A stretch of 64,000 nt of DNA. It comes from Porphyromonas vaginalis. GTDB lineage: Bacteria; Bacteroidota; Bacteroidia; Bacteroidales; Porphyromonadaceae. This document shows, piece by piece, positions 10,201 through 17,445 of the stretch (its first letter is position 1; every line of letters starts with the position of its first letter). The DNA is taken from assembly GCF_958301595.1 (NCBI RefSeq), contig NZ_CATQJU010000001.1, positions 2,294,001-2,358,000 on the forward strand, written 5' to 3'. Made by a program: the position numbers and the translations under genes. Under the pieces are notes generated by a model. That model saw only the letters and a list, made by a program, of their open reading frames with translations. It had not been told where the DNA came from and made no database searches.

Positions 10201-10395
10201 CTTGGTAATGTTGTTCTCCACTTCTTCAGGAGCGGCTCCAGAGTAAGAAGTGACGACCATGACCCGATTGATCTGCATATCGGGCAGGAGATCTATCGGC
10301 AGGCGTGTCAAGGCAAAAAGGCCCAAGACGACCACCCCGACGAAAATCATGATCGTGGTGACAGGACGACGTACGGCTGATTGATAAAGACTCAT
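7276..10395 (-). CDS. RND efflux permease (AcrB/MexB-like)
   Basis: This 1039-aa inner-membrane proton/drug antiporter is the usual length for the family. The N-terminal TM1 (TTIMIFVGVVVLGLFALTRLP) precedes the porter domain. TM4 carries the proton-relay acidic pair in IAIGMVVDDAIVVLEN (about residues 395-410). The second half repeats the fold and ends in a basic tail. It pumps compounds from the inner membrane/periplasm through the TolC partner. It is the third gene of a minus-strand operon, TolC - membrane fusion protein - permease - PG0541-like. The layout resembles P. gingivalis PG0538-PG0541 (XepCAB). The substrates cannot be read from sequence. Confidence 0.95.
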   Translation of the reverse strand: MSLYQSAVRRPVTTIMIFVGVVVLGLFALTRLPIDLLPDMQINRVMVVTSYSGAAPEEVENNITKPIQNVLNGINGVKHITSQSKENVSVVTLELREGLDIENAINDTRDKISAITEVLPDGAGTPNIIKFGMDDLPILMLSIKSDASSKSLYKILNDQLITPLGRIDGVGGVNLLGARQRQINVYCDPHKLESYGITVSDVSNLIAVANRNISAGSMNLETSKISLRAIGEIVDPKQLEELPITSFAGRTIYLRDVASVVDGDPEQQTLAYVDNQRGAMLMLMKQSGANTVQVNKRVLKALPQIVKNLPTDIKIEVIMDQSDFIVRSINSLSSTIGITFCVVMLIVLLFLGRWRATFIIVLTIPISLLSAFIYLLLTGNSLNIISLSSLSIAIGMVVDDAIVVLENITNHIERGSYPKQAAVHATNEVALSVIASTLTMLAVFLPMVMMQGMAGLLFRQLGWIVSIVMIVSTICALALTPTLCAHMLRANRQRKEGKVSQKILRPFNDFIQRLTVLYQRTLAWVLRHKWLTVGLSVGIFALSLTLGSLVKTEFMPQGDGGYIFVKAYYPVGTTIDRPLAEGHRLTEEWHKKYPEIEMLQFSTGQADAFQSGASTLAQDNGDNILSFNIKLVDASERKRSSKEVAAEMRRDLSVMPGIKQYNVSIQTGGGGQQSTVNVDIYGHDFAVTDQISKAFMAEISKSPACAQALSNRDEFMPEYQVIFDPQRLAEHGLTNSMVASYLRNSIYGATASFYREDGQEYEIRVRLAPEFRRSLDDVAQTLVRTPQGTSVRLGELGKVVEHFAPPAIYQKDRSRVVTIALTPAPKAALSDLVRTARKTLDGMDMPEGVSYEITGAFEQQQEAFADLGTLLLLIVFLVFIVMAAEFESLVSPFVIMFSVPFAFTGVIIGLLVTGVPLSIIAFIGAIMLVGIVVKNGIVLIDYTILNRERGMSVRTALLHAGASRLRPVLMTTLTTVFGMIPMAIGIGQGSEMWQPMGVTVAFGLTISTLVTLLLIPSVYALVSRRQIRRRRKKSLKNHH

Positions 10396-10429
10396 AAGCT
10401 AAAGGCGAGGATCTGTGTGTTGGGAGAGA

Positions 10430-11482
10430 TTACTTCTGAGCCTGCGAAATCTGTACAGGCATCTGATCGGATAGGATGCTGGCTCCAGTCGTGACTACGA
10501 CATCGCCTGAGGAGACACCCTCACTGATCGCTGTGTACTTGCCGATGGTACGCTCTACGACAACTACCTGCCGATGGGCTATGCCGTCTCGTACGATGTA
10601 GACGCACTGCTCAGCGCTACCTATCTGCTTGACGATGCTCTCTGTGGGGACGACCGTATACTCCTTGTCGCCTAGATTGATCGAGACGCGAGCGTACTGT
10701 CCCGGCACCAGCTTGCGCTCAGGATTGGTTGCCTCAACTTCCATCGTAAAGGTATGAGTCTGTGGATTGATCGTCGGATACTTCAGCGAAATCTTACCGG
10801 CAAAAGTCTCATCCGGCAGGGACTCCGAAGTGATCGTCACAGGCATCCCTTTGGTCATCTGCCCGTAGTAACGCTCCGAGGGATTGATCCGTAGCACCAC
10901 TGGGTTGATCTGCTCCACAACGAGCAGAGGCATCTGTGGCGACATCATATCGCCCGCATCGTAGTTGCGCGCTGTGACCACCCCTGAGATAGGGCTACGA
11001 AGCTGTGTATTCTCCCTTATATTATTGTAGCTCGTCTGAGCCAGCGTGAGGGCTCGCTGCGTTGCCTCCCACTCCGACTGGGAGATACCGCCTATCTTGT
11101 ATAGTTCGTCTATACGAGCCAGTGCGCTCCTGCGCTCCTCGAGTTGCAGACGCGCCTGCTCCAGCTGGCTGTGGTCCATCTCGGCGAGGAGCTGCCCACG
11201 AGAGACCTGCTGCCCTACCTCTACATAGATGCGCTTGATACGGGAGGCCATCTGCGGAGCTATCTGATTAGTCACCTTAGCCTCGACCGTGCTGGTGTAC
11301 TCTTGTAGGTCTGGGAGCGTCTGCACCGAGACGGTCGCCACCTCTACATGCTTGATGTCTGTCGAGTCGATCGTGTGCGAAAAGGTCGTCTTGCCCTCCT
11401 TGCTCGCCGACTGACAACTGGTGAGAGAAATGAGTGCTAGGCTCAGTGCTATCGGAGCAAGTGTACGTATAGAGAGAAACAT
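10430..11482 (-). CDS. RND efflux membrane fusion lipoprotein (HlyD/AcrA family)
   Basis: This 350-aa periplasmic adaptor connects the RND permease to the outer-membrane channel. Its signal peptide ends in a good lipobox (LTSC at residues 20-23), so it should be a lipoprotein. Domain order is as in AcrA: beta-barrel/lipoyl start (YVEVGQQVSRGQLLAEMD), a helical hairpin (about 105-150), the second lipoyl half (LRSPISGVVTARNYDAGD), then barrel and membrane-proximal domains (VPTESIVKQIG). It lies between the TolC and permease genes with short spacers, in one operon. Confidence 0.93.
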   Translation of the reverse strand: MFLSIRTLAPIALSLALISLTSCQSASKEGKTTFSHTIDSTDIKHVEVATVSVQTLPDLQEYTSTVEAKVTNQIAPQMASRIKRIYVEVGQQVSRGQLLAEMDHSQLEQARLQLEERRSALARIDELYKIGGISQSEWEATQRALTLAQTSYNNIRENTQLRSPISGVVTARNYDAGDMMSPQMPLLVVEQINPVVLRINPSERYYGQMTKGMPVTITSESLPDETFAGKISLKYPTINPQTHTFTMEVEATNPERKLVPGQYARVSINLGDKEYTVVPTESIVKQIGSAEQCVYIVRDGIAHRQVVVVERTIGKYTAISEGVSSGDVVVTTGASILSDQMPVQISQAQK

Positions 11483-11517
11483 AGGATATTGTTTTGGCTT
11501 AATAGGATATATGGCGT

Positions 11518-12969
11518 TTAGAAGTATCGTGTCATTCGTTTGATCGAGTTGAGACGCTCCTCGTAATCATTGCTTGGATCGGAGGAGAGCGGTGTCTCGG
11601 GGGCTATGAGTTGCTCTATCTCTACGCCCGCTATGAGGTAGTCGTAGAGCGCCTGTGTCTGATTAAGACGAGCCTGTAGTAGCGCCAGCTCAGCATCGTT
11701 GACCTCTAGGAGCGTACCCATGCCCTTGTCGTACATACGCTGTGCGATGGTGTAGCCCCGCTCGGCTGTCGCTTGTATCTGTGTCGCTGTGCTGTACTGC
11801 TCCTGAGCCTTACGTGCTTTGTCTCGCTGGCTCTGCATACCGAGCGTGAGTGACCGCTCAGCATCTTGTCGCTGGAGCTTTAGCAGTAAAGCCCGCCCCT
11901 TGGCTTGTCGCGTCGTGTAGTAGTTCTTCAGCCCTGTGAAGAGTGGAATTTGAAACTGTAGGCTCACGACTGAAAAGGGAACCCAGAGACGACTCTTAGA
12001 GAGGTCAAAGTCGTTTGACGAGAAGTTGTAATTGTAGTTTGCTCCCAACGAAATCGAAGGCACCCAGCTCAGCTTGGAGAGCTTGATACTCTCGTCAGCT
12101 ATCTGCTGCTGTAGCTCTAGTACTCGCATGGTCGGATTGGTTGTAAGCCATAGCGAGTCGGTCGTCGGGACCTGTGCGATGAGTTGCTGGCTCTCGGCTT
12201 GGTAGTCCTCGAGGTGCCCCACCAGTCGCAGACCTGTGTGAGGGTCTAGTCCTAGGAGTACCGCCAACTGCATATAGGCTAGGTCAACGCCCTGCTCTGC
12301 TTGCAGTACTGAGGGCTTGATATTGGCGTATTGTACCTCAGCGCGCATCTTGTCGTACTCCGCCACGAGCCCCGCTTCGTACCGCTGGGTGACCCGCTCG
12401 AGGTTCAGCTCCGCATTGCGCATGCTTTGCTGCAATGTCTCACAAGACTCCTGTGCGAGGAGCACCGTGTAGAAGGCTTTCTTGATCTGCCCGACCAACT
12501 CCTGACGAGACTGCGTAGCTTGCTGTAGTGCTAAGTCAACTTGCTTGCGGTTGATCTGCAGTGCCTTCCAGAGCGTCGCATTGACGAGTGGCATACCAGC
12601 TTGTAGCCCCAGCTGTATATTGTGCGTACGTCCCACCTCAATACCGTTTTCCATGCCAGGCATAGCGCCCATACCGGGCATGCCGTCGAAGTAGATGCGC
12701 TGCTTCTTGAGCGTGTAGCCGTAGTTGCCCGAGAGCGACAGCTGCGGGTAGAGAGCACTCTGCGCCTCCCGCTCGGCATACATTTGGTTGACCAGAGCCA
12801 CGTCCTTGCCCAGCACCATGGGGCTCTGCTCCAGCCCGAGAGCGATGCTCTCGTCTAGTGTCAGCACGAGCGTATCCGGTTGCTGCGCCGAGAGCGTCAG
12901 CGTAAGCAAGAATAAGTATGGTAGCATCACATAGCGCCACCCAGAGATGAGATGTGTCTGTTGTCTCAT
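11518..12969 (-). CDS. TolC-family outer membrane efflux channel
   Basis: This 483-aa protein has a signal peptide ending at LSAQQ. It contains the two repeated OEP halves of TolC-type trimeric channels: LTLDESIALGLEQSPMV near the N-terminus and the long helical segments with AELNLERVTQRYEAGLVAEYDKMRAEVQYANI and the later YDKGMGTLLEVNDAELAL motif. It is the first gene of the minus-strand efflux operon. A second possible start lies at residue 15, directly before the hydrophobic stretch; the upstream ATG was kept because the resulting signal peptide has an ordinary length. Confidence 0.93.
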   Translation of the reverse strand: MRQQTHLISGWRYVMLPYLFLLTLTLSAQQPDTLVLTLDESIALGLEQSPMVLGKDVALVNQMYAEREAQSALYPQLSLSGNYGYTLKKQRIYFDGMPGMGAMPGMENGIEVGRTHNIQLGLQAGMPLVNATLWKALQINRKQVDLALQQATQSRQELVGQIKKAFYTVLLAQESCETLQQSMRNAELNLERVTQRYEAGLVAEYDKMRAEVQYANIKPSVLQAEQGVDLAYMQLAVLLGLDPHTGLRLVGHLEDYQAESQQLIAQVPTTDSLWLTTNPTMRVLELQQQIADESIKLSKLSWVPSISLGANYNYNFSSNDFDLSKSRLWVPFSVVSLQFQIPLFTGLKNYYTTRQAKGRALLLKLQRQDAERSLTLGMQSQRDKARKAQEQYSTATQIQATAERGYTIAQRMYDKGMGTLLEVNDAELALLQARLNQTQALYDYLIAGVEIEQLIAPETPLSSDPSNDYEERLNSIKRMTRYF

Positions 12970-13341
12970 ATATAATAAGGTGTGTAGCGAACCCCTCTCC
13001 AGAGCGAGGAAGCCCCAGTCGGATCCTTCAAGAATACCAACTTAGAGACGAATAGGACTTTTTCGTTTAATCCAGCAACGACCTTTCGATGCTTCCGTAT
13101 GAACCGCCAACCGCCACTAGGAGACTTCAGTCTGCTCCACCATTAAATATACTTGAGACCAGGGCTGACGCATTATATACAATGAGCTTATCTACCTCTC
13201 GACTCCTCGCTTGTCGCTCATCTGTAGCTCCTGACAAAGCGATTATGATGCGTCAGCCATCTCTGGGTAAATTCGACACTGACTTGTTACAATAATTTAG
13301 AGCAGACTACATATCGAAACGGCGCTATGTCGGGGAAAAGT

Positions 13342-13510
13342 GATTTCCACGTGGATATTTCAAAATCTCCACGTGGAGAATAAAAAATTCCTCGGAGGAA
13401 TGAAATGAAACTTCGGAAGAATCAAATGAAACTTCGGAGGAAATGAATCACGCCCACGTGGAAAATAAAAAATATCCACGTGGAGATTTGAGATTCCCCA
13501 CGTGGATACT
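13342..13510. repeat. 22-bp palindrome array inside composite 1
   Basis: Eight dyads are spaced by 21-22 bp. Five have the perfect core CCACGTGG (13347, 13369, 13454, 13476, 13498) and three have TTCGGA/CTCGGAGG cores, with A/T-rich spacers. The geometry matches the free-standing arrays at 6701, 41020, 46581 and 58432. Confidence 0.8.
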
Positions 13511-13618
13511 CGAGAAAGGAGAGAATCGGACAAGTTTCCCCGTAAAGATATGTTATTAGAGATTGGAGGTTAGAGATTAGAGGGCAGGGGTGACACATTA
13601 TATTATAATGACCTCATG

Positions 13619-13791
13619 AGACGATTGCATAAAGGCGAATCGCTGTGTTGCTTTCGGGATTCGGCTTCGGTCACATACGGAGGTATGCTCCCGTCAGACC
13701 TCACCCTCAGCGCTTTGCGCTTCATCCTTTCTGCAAAGTCTGGACAATCTTGCAAGCAAGATTGTGAGACTGTTGACTTTTGCAATAGTCT
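13619..13791. mobile_element. 173-bp MITE-like element (family 2), copy 2, nested in composite 1
   Basis: This is the reverse complement of the 3483-3655 copy, with the same length and many shared blocks. Its ends are AGACGATTGCA and TGCAATAGTCT, each with one change from copy 1. It interrupts the right cap of the composite element, so it arrived later than the composite. Confidence 0.75.
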
Positions 13792-13886
13792 TCTCACCTA
13801 TTCCTTGCTTTGTCGCTCATCTGTAGCCCCTGACAGAGCGATTATAATGCGTCAGCCCTGAGTTAGCCATTCAAAAAGAAATACAC

Positions 13887-13894
13887 TATCTTTG
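13887..13894 (+). promoter_or_regulatory. -7 box before the phase-variable lipoprotein gene
   Basis: TATCTTTG fits TAnnTTTG and lies 15 nt before the first ATG. The -33 region is weak (GTTAG), so this is a tentative promoter. Confidence 0.45.
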
Positions 13895-13908
13895 CCTGCA
13901 CTATCTCA

Positions 13909-14702
13909 ATGGATGAAATGAGTAACCGCAAACAATCTCTCTGCACAGACAGACAGACAGACAGACAGCGTGGACACTCCGCGCCCTCCTCATCGGGTTT
14001 GTGACCATCGGACTTGTTGCATCATCCTGTGCAACGAGAACAAAGTCAACACTTCCAACCTATAATTTGATAGCTAGTCCCGTAGGACAGAGATGTCTTA
14101 CGAGACCATCACAAGCAGAGGTAGATAGCTTAGTCGCTATTTATGGTCGCAACAAGGACTTACTCCCAGAGTACTCAGATGTCTTAGTCGTAGCTCTATC
14201 CTACTACCCTGAGCTACAGTCTACGCATATCAAATTTGAATATTCGAGCGAGCAAACGACTATGGCGTCCCGACCAGCGTCCGTTTTCCCTCCTAGGCGA
14301 TATAAGATAGTTATCAACAACGCCCCCCAGTTCAAGGGGATACCTTTTGACTCTATTCCCTACAACGCCGCTGTTGGCATCGTCGGGCATGAGCTAGCAC
14401 ACATCGTGGAGTACGAGACCAAGACCCTCTTAGGTCTTCTAGACTGCTTGTTACTATACTCTGACAAGTCTCACGGGAAAGCATACTTCGAGAAGACAAC
14501 AGATCTCACGACCATCCAGCATGGTTTAGGCTGGCAGCTTTATGACTGGGCAAAGTATGCTATGTATGACAACCAGATAGCTAGTGAAGAGTACAAAGCG
14601 TTCAAGCAACGCACATACTTATCCCCCGATGAAATCGAGCAGTACATACGCCACTACGCCAAGTACGCCACACCTCACATCAGGACTATCCAAGCTGAGT
14701 AG
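13909..14702 (+). pseudogene. Zincin-like (HELAH) lipoprotein gene, out of frame at an (ACAG)6 tract; probable contingency gene
   Basis: The downstream frame (readable from about 13983) encodes a hydrophobic segment ALLIGFVTIGLVASSC with a lipobox, then about 220 residues. These include VGHELAHIVEYE, a zinc-metallopeptidase HExxH motif, and a later FEKTTD acidic motif that could supply a third ligand. No ATG precedes the signal peptide in that frame; an internal GTG at 14001 would cut the signal in half. ATGs at 13909 and 13918 are in another frame and lead into (ACAG)6, then stop at 14002 after 31 codons. With seven or four repeat units the frames would fuse into one complete lipoprotein. 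As read, the gene is OFF. The CapA-family gene follows after 15 nt. The metallopeptidase role is inferred from motifs only. Confidence 0.72.
13945..13968 (+). repeat. Tetranucleotide repeat (ACAG)6 in the start region of the lipoprotein gene
   Basis: There are six perfect ACAG units. Four is not a multiple of three, so each gain or loss of a unit shifts the frame. Adding one unit or removing two joins the upstream ATG to the signal peptide. This is the classic layout of a phase-variable contingency locus. Confidence 0.85.
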
Positions 14703-14717
14703 GATACCTCACCGTCT

Positions 14718-15764
14718 ATGAGGGAACAAGGAACACACTGGTGGGGATCGCCCTATACCTTTAGAGAGAAGATAGACTTCCTTAAGTACAGACTCCTCTC
14801 ACCCAAGGAGTCGCCCGAGAGCGATATCCTAGAGGGTATGCAGCCCCTAGTCTCTGATTACACCTTTAGACCCGAAGCTTCTGAAAAGGGAAAGGAAGTC
14901 TCAATGATCTTCACTGGAGATCTAATGCCCTTTGGCGATACTAAGCCAAGCCATACGGTAGAACTGGAGCAGTTCCTAGCATCGGCGGACTACATAGTCT
15001 TTAACCTCGAGGGCGTTGTCACAGATCAACAACGCTTCCTCGCTCTATCCCTTAGAGACACACCACTCTACGACTATCTGCATACTTCGTTCGGACGAGG
15101 GGTAATCCTAAATGTAGCCAACAACCACGCCTCGGACTTCGGACGCGAAGCGTTCAATCTGCAAAACCAACGACTTAGAGATCAAGGATTTTTAGTCGTC
15201 GGAGACACCCCCAAACCTCTTACTATTGAAGACCAAATCACCCTCTCGGCTAGGACACTCCTAAGCAATCAGCCACCTATCATCGAGACGCTTAGCCTGA
15301 GCCATCCATCAATTTCTCACGAATGGAGACCTCCCCAGCACACCTACAACATCTTTATGCCACACTGGGGATATGAGATGCACCTATCCCCAACACAAGA
15401 ACAGATTAAGATGTACCACAGCATCGTCCCAGCAATCTATGATAGTGTCATAGGCAATCACGCCCACACACCCCAGCCTGTATATCTGTCTGAGAGCTCT
15501 GTCTTGGCAACATCTCTCGGCAACTATTGCTACCGCAACTACAACCCCAACCATTGGCTAGGAAGTTTGTTGAAGTGCACCTTCACGATGCAGGAGCTTC
15601 CTAATACCAAGCCCGTCCTCTCCCGTGTAGAGCTACGTCATACGATACAGCATATCACTAAGAACACACTCCAGCTAGACCTTGTGGACGCTATAGACTA
15701 TAGCACACTCCGCAAAACAACTAACTTTTATCGCTGGAGCTATCTCAAAGACCTCCTCAAGTGA
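14718..15764 (+). CDS. CapA-family (poly-gamma-glutamate synthesis type) metallophosphoesterase-like protein
   Basis: This 348-aa protein has CapA family motifs in order: MIFTGDLMPFGD, YIVFNLEGVVTD, NVANNHASDFG, FMPHWGYEMH and GNHAHTPQPV, ending ATSLGNYCY. The conserved D, N, H and E residues form the presumed metal site. CapA of Bacillus works in capsule (poly-gamma-glutamate) synthesis; most bacterial members have unknown substrates. No signal peptide or membrane segment is seen, unlike Bacillus CapA. It lies 15 nt after the out-of-frame lipoprotein gene, so its translation could be affected by that gene's phase state. A remnant repeat and an IS follow. Confidence 0.82.
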   Translation: MREQGTHWWGSPYTFREKIDFLKYRLLSPKESPESDILEGMQPLVSDYTFRPEASEKGKEVSMIFTGDLMPFGDTKPSHTVELEQFLASADYIVFNLEGVVTDQQRFLALSLRDTPLYDYLHTSFGRGVILNVANNHASDFGREAFNLQNQRLRDQGFLVVGDTPKPLTIEDQITLSARTLLSNQPPIIETLSLSHPSISHEWRPPQHTYNIFMPHWGYEMHLSPTQEQIKMYHSIVPAIYDSVIGNHAHTPQPVYLSESSVLATSLGNYCYRNYNPNHWLGSLLKCTFTMQELPNTKPVLSRVELRHTIQHITKNTLQLDLVDAIDYSTLRKTTNFYRWSYLKDLLK

Positions 15765-15884
15765 AGCCCCCCTATTCCTACAGCCTCCCGAGACATCAAT
15801 CCCGCAACTCCTACGTGTGCCGATGTGTAGCCACGCACGAATTGTGTCTTCTTGCTCATTGCCACGCACAGTTTCTGTCAGATC

Positions 15885-15901
15885 ATAATGCGTCAGCCCT
15901 G
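15885..15901. repeat. Solo right end of an ISAs1-type repeat element
   Basis: ATAATGCGTCAGCCCTG is identical to the right terminal repeat of the IS and composites and lies 18 bp before the IS. Upstream sequence (about 15815-15884) keeps only faint similarity to a cap, so this is a decayed remnant. Confidence 0.6.
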
Positions 15902-15909
15902 ACTTGAGA

Positions 15910-15919
15910 CGAGGAAGTA
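15910..15919. repeat. Left 10-bp target-site duplication of the IS
   Basis: CGAGGAAGTA is repeated exactly at 17239-17248, on the other side of the IS. Confidence 0.9.
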
Positions 15920-17238
15920 CAGGGCTGACGCATTATAAATGACAAGCTGATTGTGATCTTAAGAGGGAGAATGAAAGGCCTAAAAAGTGAACTCAATATA
16001 GTCGCAAAAACTCTTCATTTTTCTCTTCAAAAAGCTTGTCCATGTCGTAGGTTTTTCGTACCTTTATAACTGATAATCAATACAATGAGTAATCTCTATG
16101 AGCATATTCAATCAGCTTCTAATGGTCGAAGATCCACGCATAAATCGATGCAAAAAGTTCCCCCTAGGATACATCCTTACGACGGTATTCACAGCTACTC
16201 TCTCTGGCTGCTCCTCTTGGTACGAAATAGAAGACTATGCAGAGGAGTACAAGGTTGATCTGGAGGCTCTATATGAGCGTATATCAGGAGAGTCGAGCTC
16301 TTGGGGAGTCCCCTCTCACGACACGCTCAATCGGGCTATCAGTCTTCTTGATCCCAATCAGATAGAGCTAGTCTACAAAGCCTTCCTGGAGGAAAGCTTT
16401 GAGATAACAACGGGCAAGCACATCTGTCTAGATGGTAAGACGATGCGAGGCGTTAAGAAGCTAGACTTCGATGCCGACAGCCATTGCGTTACAGCCTTTG
16501 ACCCTCAGCAGCAAGCTTCATTGGCTCAGGTATATATCTCCACTAAGTCTAATGAAATCAATGCCATCAAAGAAATTCTCAAGGCTCTAGATCTGCGAGA
16601 CACCGTCATCACTATTGACGCTATCGGCACTCAAACCGATATAGCAACCGCAGTGGTCGGGAAGGGTGGTGACTACCTACTCCAAGTTAAAGATAATCAG
16701 AAACTAACGAAGGAAGAGATGCAAAGTTTCTTTTGTCCCCTCTACGATGCTCATATCGTGCATCAAGAGCAGAAAGACTTTGGTCACGGGCGAATAGAAA
16801 CACGCACGATGAGTAGCATCGTAAACCCTTTATCTCTAGATCCAGACTCGACTTTAGACAAATGGAAAGGGCTGAAAAGTATCCATATGATGACAAGAGT
16901 ACGGACGGACAAGAAGACAGATAAGTCCAGCACCGAAACCACCTTCTATATTTCTAGCCTGACAGACGGAGCGGAGATCTTCAAATTAATACGTGAGCAT
17001 TGGGCTGTGGAAAACAAGCTACACTATATGCTGGATATGCTTTTTAGAGAGGACTACTCTACCAAGAGAGCCCGCAACGCAGCTCAGAACATGAACATTA
17101 TAAACAAGATAAACCTGACTATCATTCAACGGCTTAAAGACAAGCTCAAAGGCACATCAACGCTACGCCTGAGGAAAAAGCTTGCACGAATGACTCCAGA
17201 GGAAATCTTCGAAATGGAATTATAATGCGTCAGCCCTG
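15920..17238 (+). mobile_element. Complete ISAs1-family insertion sequence (1319 bp)
   Basis: The element is bounded by perfect 19-bp inverted repeats (CAGGGCTGACGCATTATAA) and flanked by exact 10-bp direct repeats CGAGGAAGTA. It contains a single transposase gene. The stop codon of the transposase overlaps the right inverted repeat. Intact ends, uninterrupted frame and identical target duplications point to a recent insertion. Its ends match those of the composite elements at 13160, 18722 and 27268, making it a candidate source of the transposase that moves them. Confidence 0.93.
16098..17225 (+). CDS. ISAs1-family DDE transposase
   Basis: This 375-aa transposase has the ISAs1 signature. 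An N-terminal segment DPRINRCKKFPLGYILTTVF precedes the three catalytic acidic residues: Asp in CLDGKTMRG (about 114), Asp in ITIDAIGTQ (about 175) and Glu in HWAVENKLHY (about 306). The length is normal for the family and the frame is intact, so it is probably active. A small region of about 180 nt between the left repeat and the ATG holds its promoter; TACCTTTA near 16059 is a candidate -7 box. Confidence 0.95.
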   Translation: MSIFNQLLMVEDPRINRCKKFPLGYILTTVFTATLSGCSSWYEIEDYAEEYKVDLEALYERISGESSSWGVPSHDTLNRAISLLDPNQIELVYKAFLEESFEITTGKHICLDGKTMRGVKKLDFDADSHCVTAFDPQQQASLAQVYISTKSNEINAIKEILKALDLRDTVITIDAIGTQTDIATAVVGKGGDYLLQVKDNQKLTKEEMQSFFCPLYDAHIVHQEQKDFGHGRIETRTMSSIVNPLSLDPDSTLDKWKGLKSIHMMTRVRTDKKTDKSSTETTFYISSLTDGAEIFKLIREHWAVENKLHYMLDMLFREDYSTKRARNAAQNMNIINKINLTIIQRLKDKLKGTSTLRLRKKLARMTPEEIFEMEL

Positions 17239-17248
17239 CGAGGAAGTA
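17239..17248. repeat. Right 10-bp target-site duplication of the IS
   Basis: An exact copy of CGAGGAAGTA at 15910-15919. Confidence 0.9.
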
Positions 17249-17279
17249 TTTGGTTTGTCAAAAAATTGTCGTACCTTTG
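17249..17279 (+). promoter_or_regulatory. Promoter of tRNA-Cys
   Basis: TTTG (17249-17252), a 19-nt spacer and TACCTTTG (17272-17279). The -33 element begins on the first base after the IS target duplication, so the IS landed immediately upstream of the core promoter without breaking it. Confidence 0.8.
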
Positions 17280-17301
17280 TAGTCGCAATCAGCCAAGCAA
17301 T

Positions 17302-17375
17302 GGTTCGTTGGCCGAGTGGTTAGGCAACGGTCTGCAAAACCGTGTACGGCGGTTCAAATCCGCCACGAACCTCCA
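17302..17375 (+). tRNA. tRNA-Cys (anticodon GCA)
   Basis: This is a 74-nt cloverleaf with acceptor stem GGTTCGT / ACGAACC, a D-arm with GGTTAGGC, anticodon loop CTGCAAA reading GCA, a T-loop GGTTCAAATCC and an encoded CCA end. The discriminator base is U, as required for cysteine tRNAs. Confidence 0.96.
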
Positions 17376-17405
17376 TCAATGAAGATGATTTCATTTCTTT
17401 GTAAA

Positions 17406-17445
17406 GATCCCTCTGCAAGTAATTTGTGGAGGGATTTCTTTTTTC
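17406..17445 (+). terminator. Terminator after tRNA-Cys
   Basis: An ATCCCTC / GAGGGAT stem is followed by TTTCTTTTTT. It also lies at the 3' end of the converging methyltransferase gene. Confidence 0.75.

Larger units (their letters stand above)
13160..13860. mobile_element. Composite repeat element 1 with ISAs1-type ends
   Basis: This 701-bp element begins CAGGGCTGACGCATTATA and ends TATAATGCGTCAGCCCTG, the same terminal repeats as the intact IS at 15920. Inside, in order, are: a cap of about 100 bp with its own inverted ends (13160-13258), a core starting near 13262, a palindrome array (13342-13510), a TTAGAG-rich purine tail (13553-13585), and a second cap in direct orientation (13587-13860). 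The second cap is interrupted by the 173-bp MITE at 13619. No transposase is encoded, so it would depend on one supplied in trans. No clean target duplication is seen. Related composites lie at 18722 and 27268. Confidence 0.72.

Noticed and set aside
14001-14702. Normal GTG start for the HELAH protein
   Set aside because: It would remove half of the hydrophobic signal and the basic n-region, while the complete signal lies just upstream across the ACAG tract.
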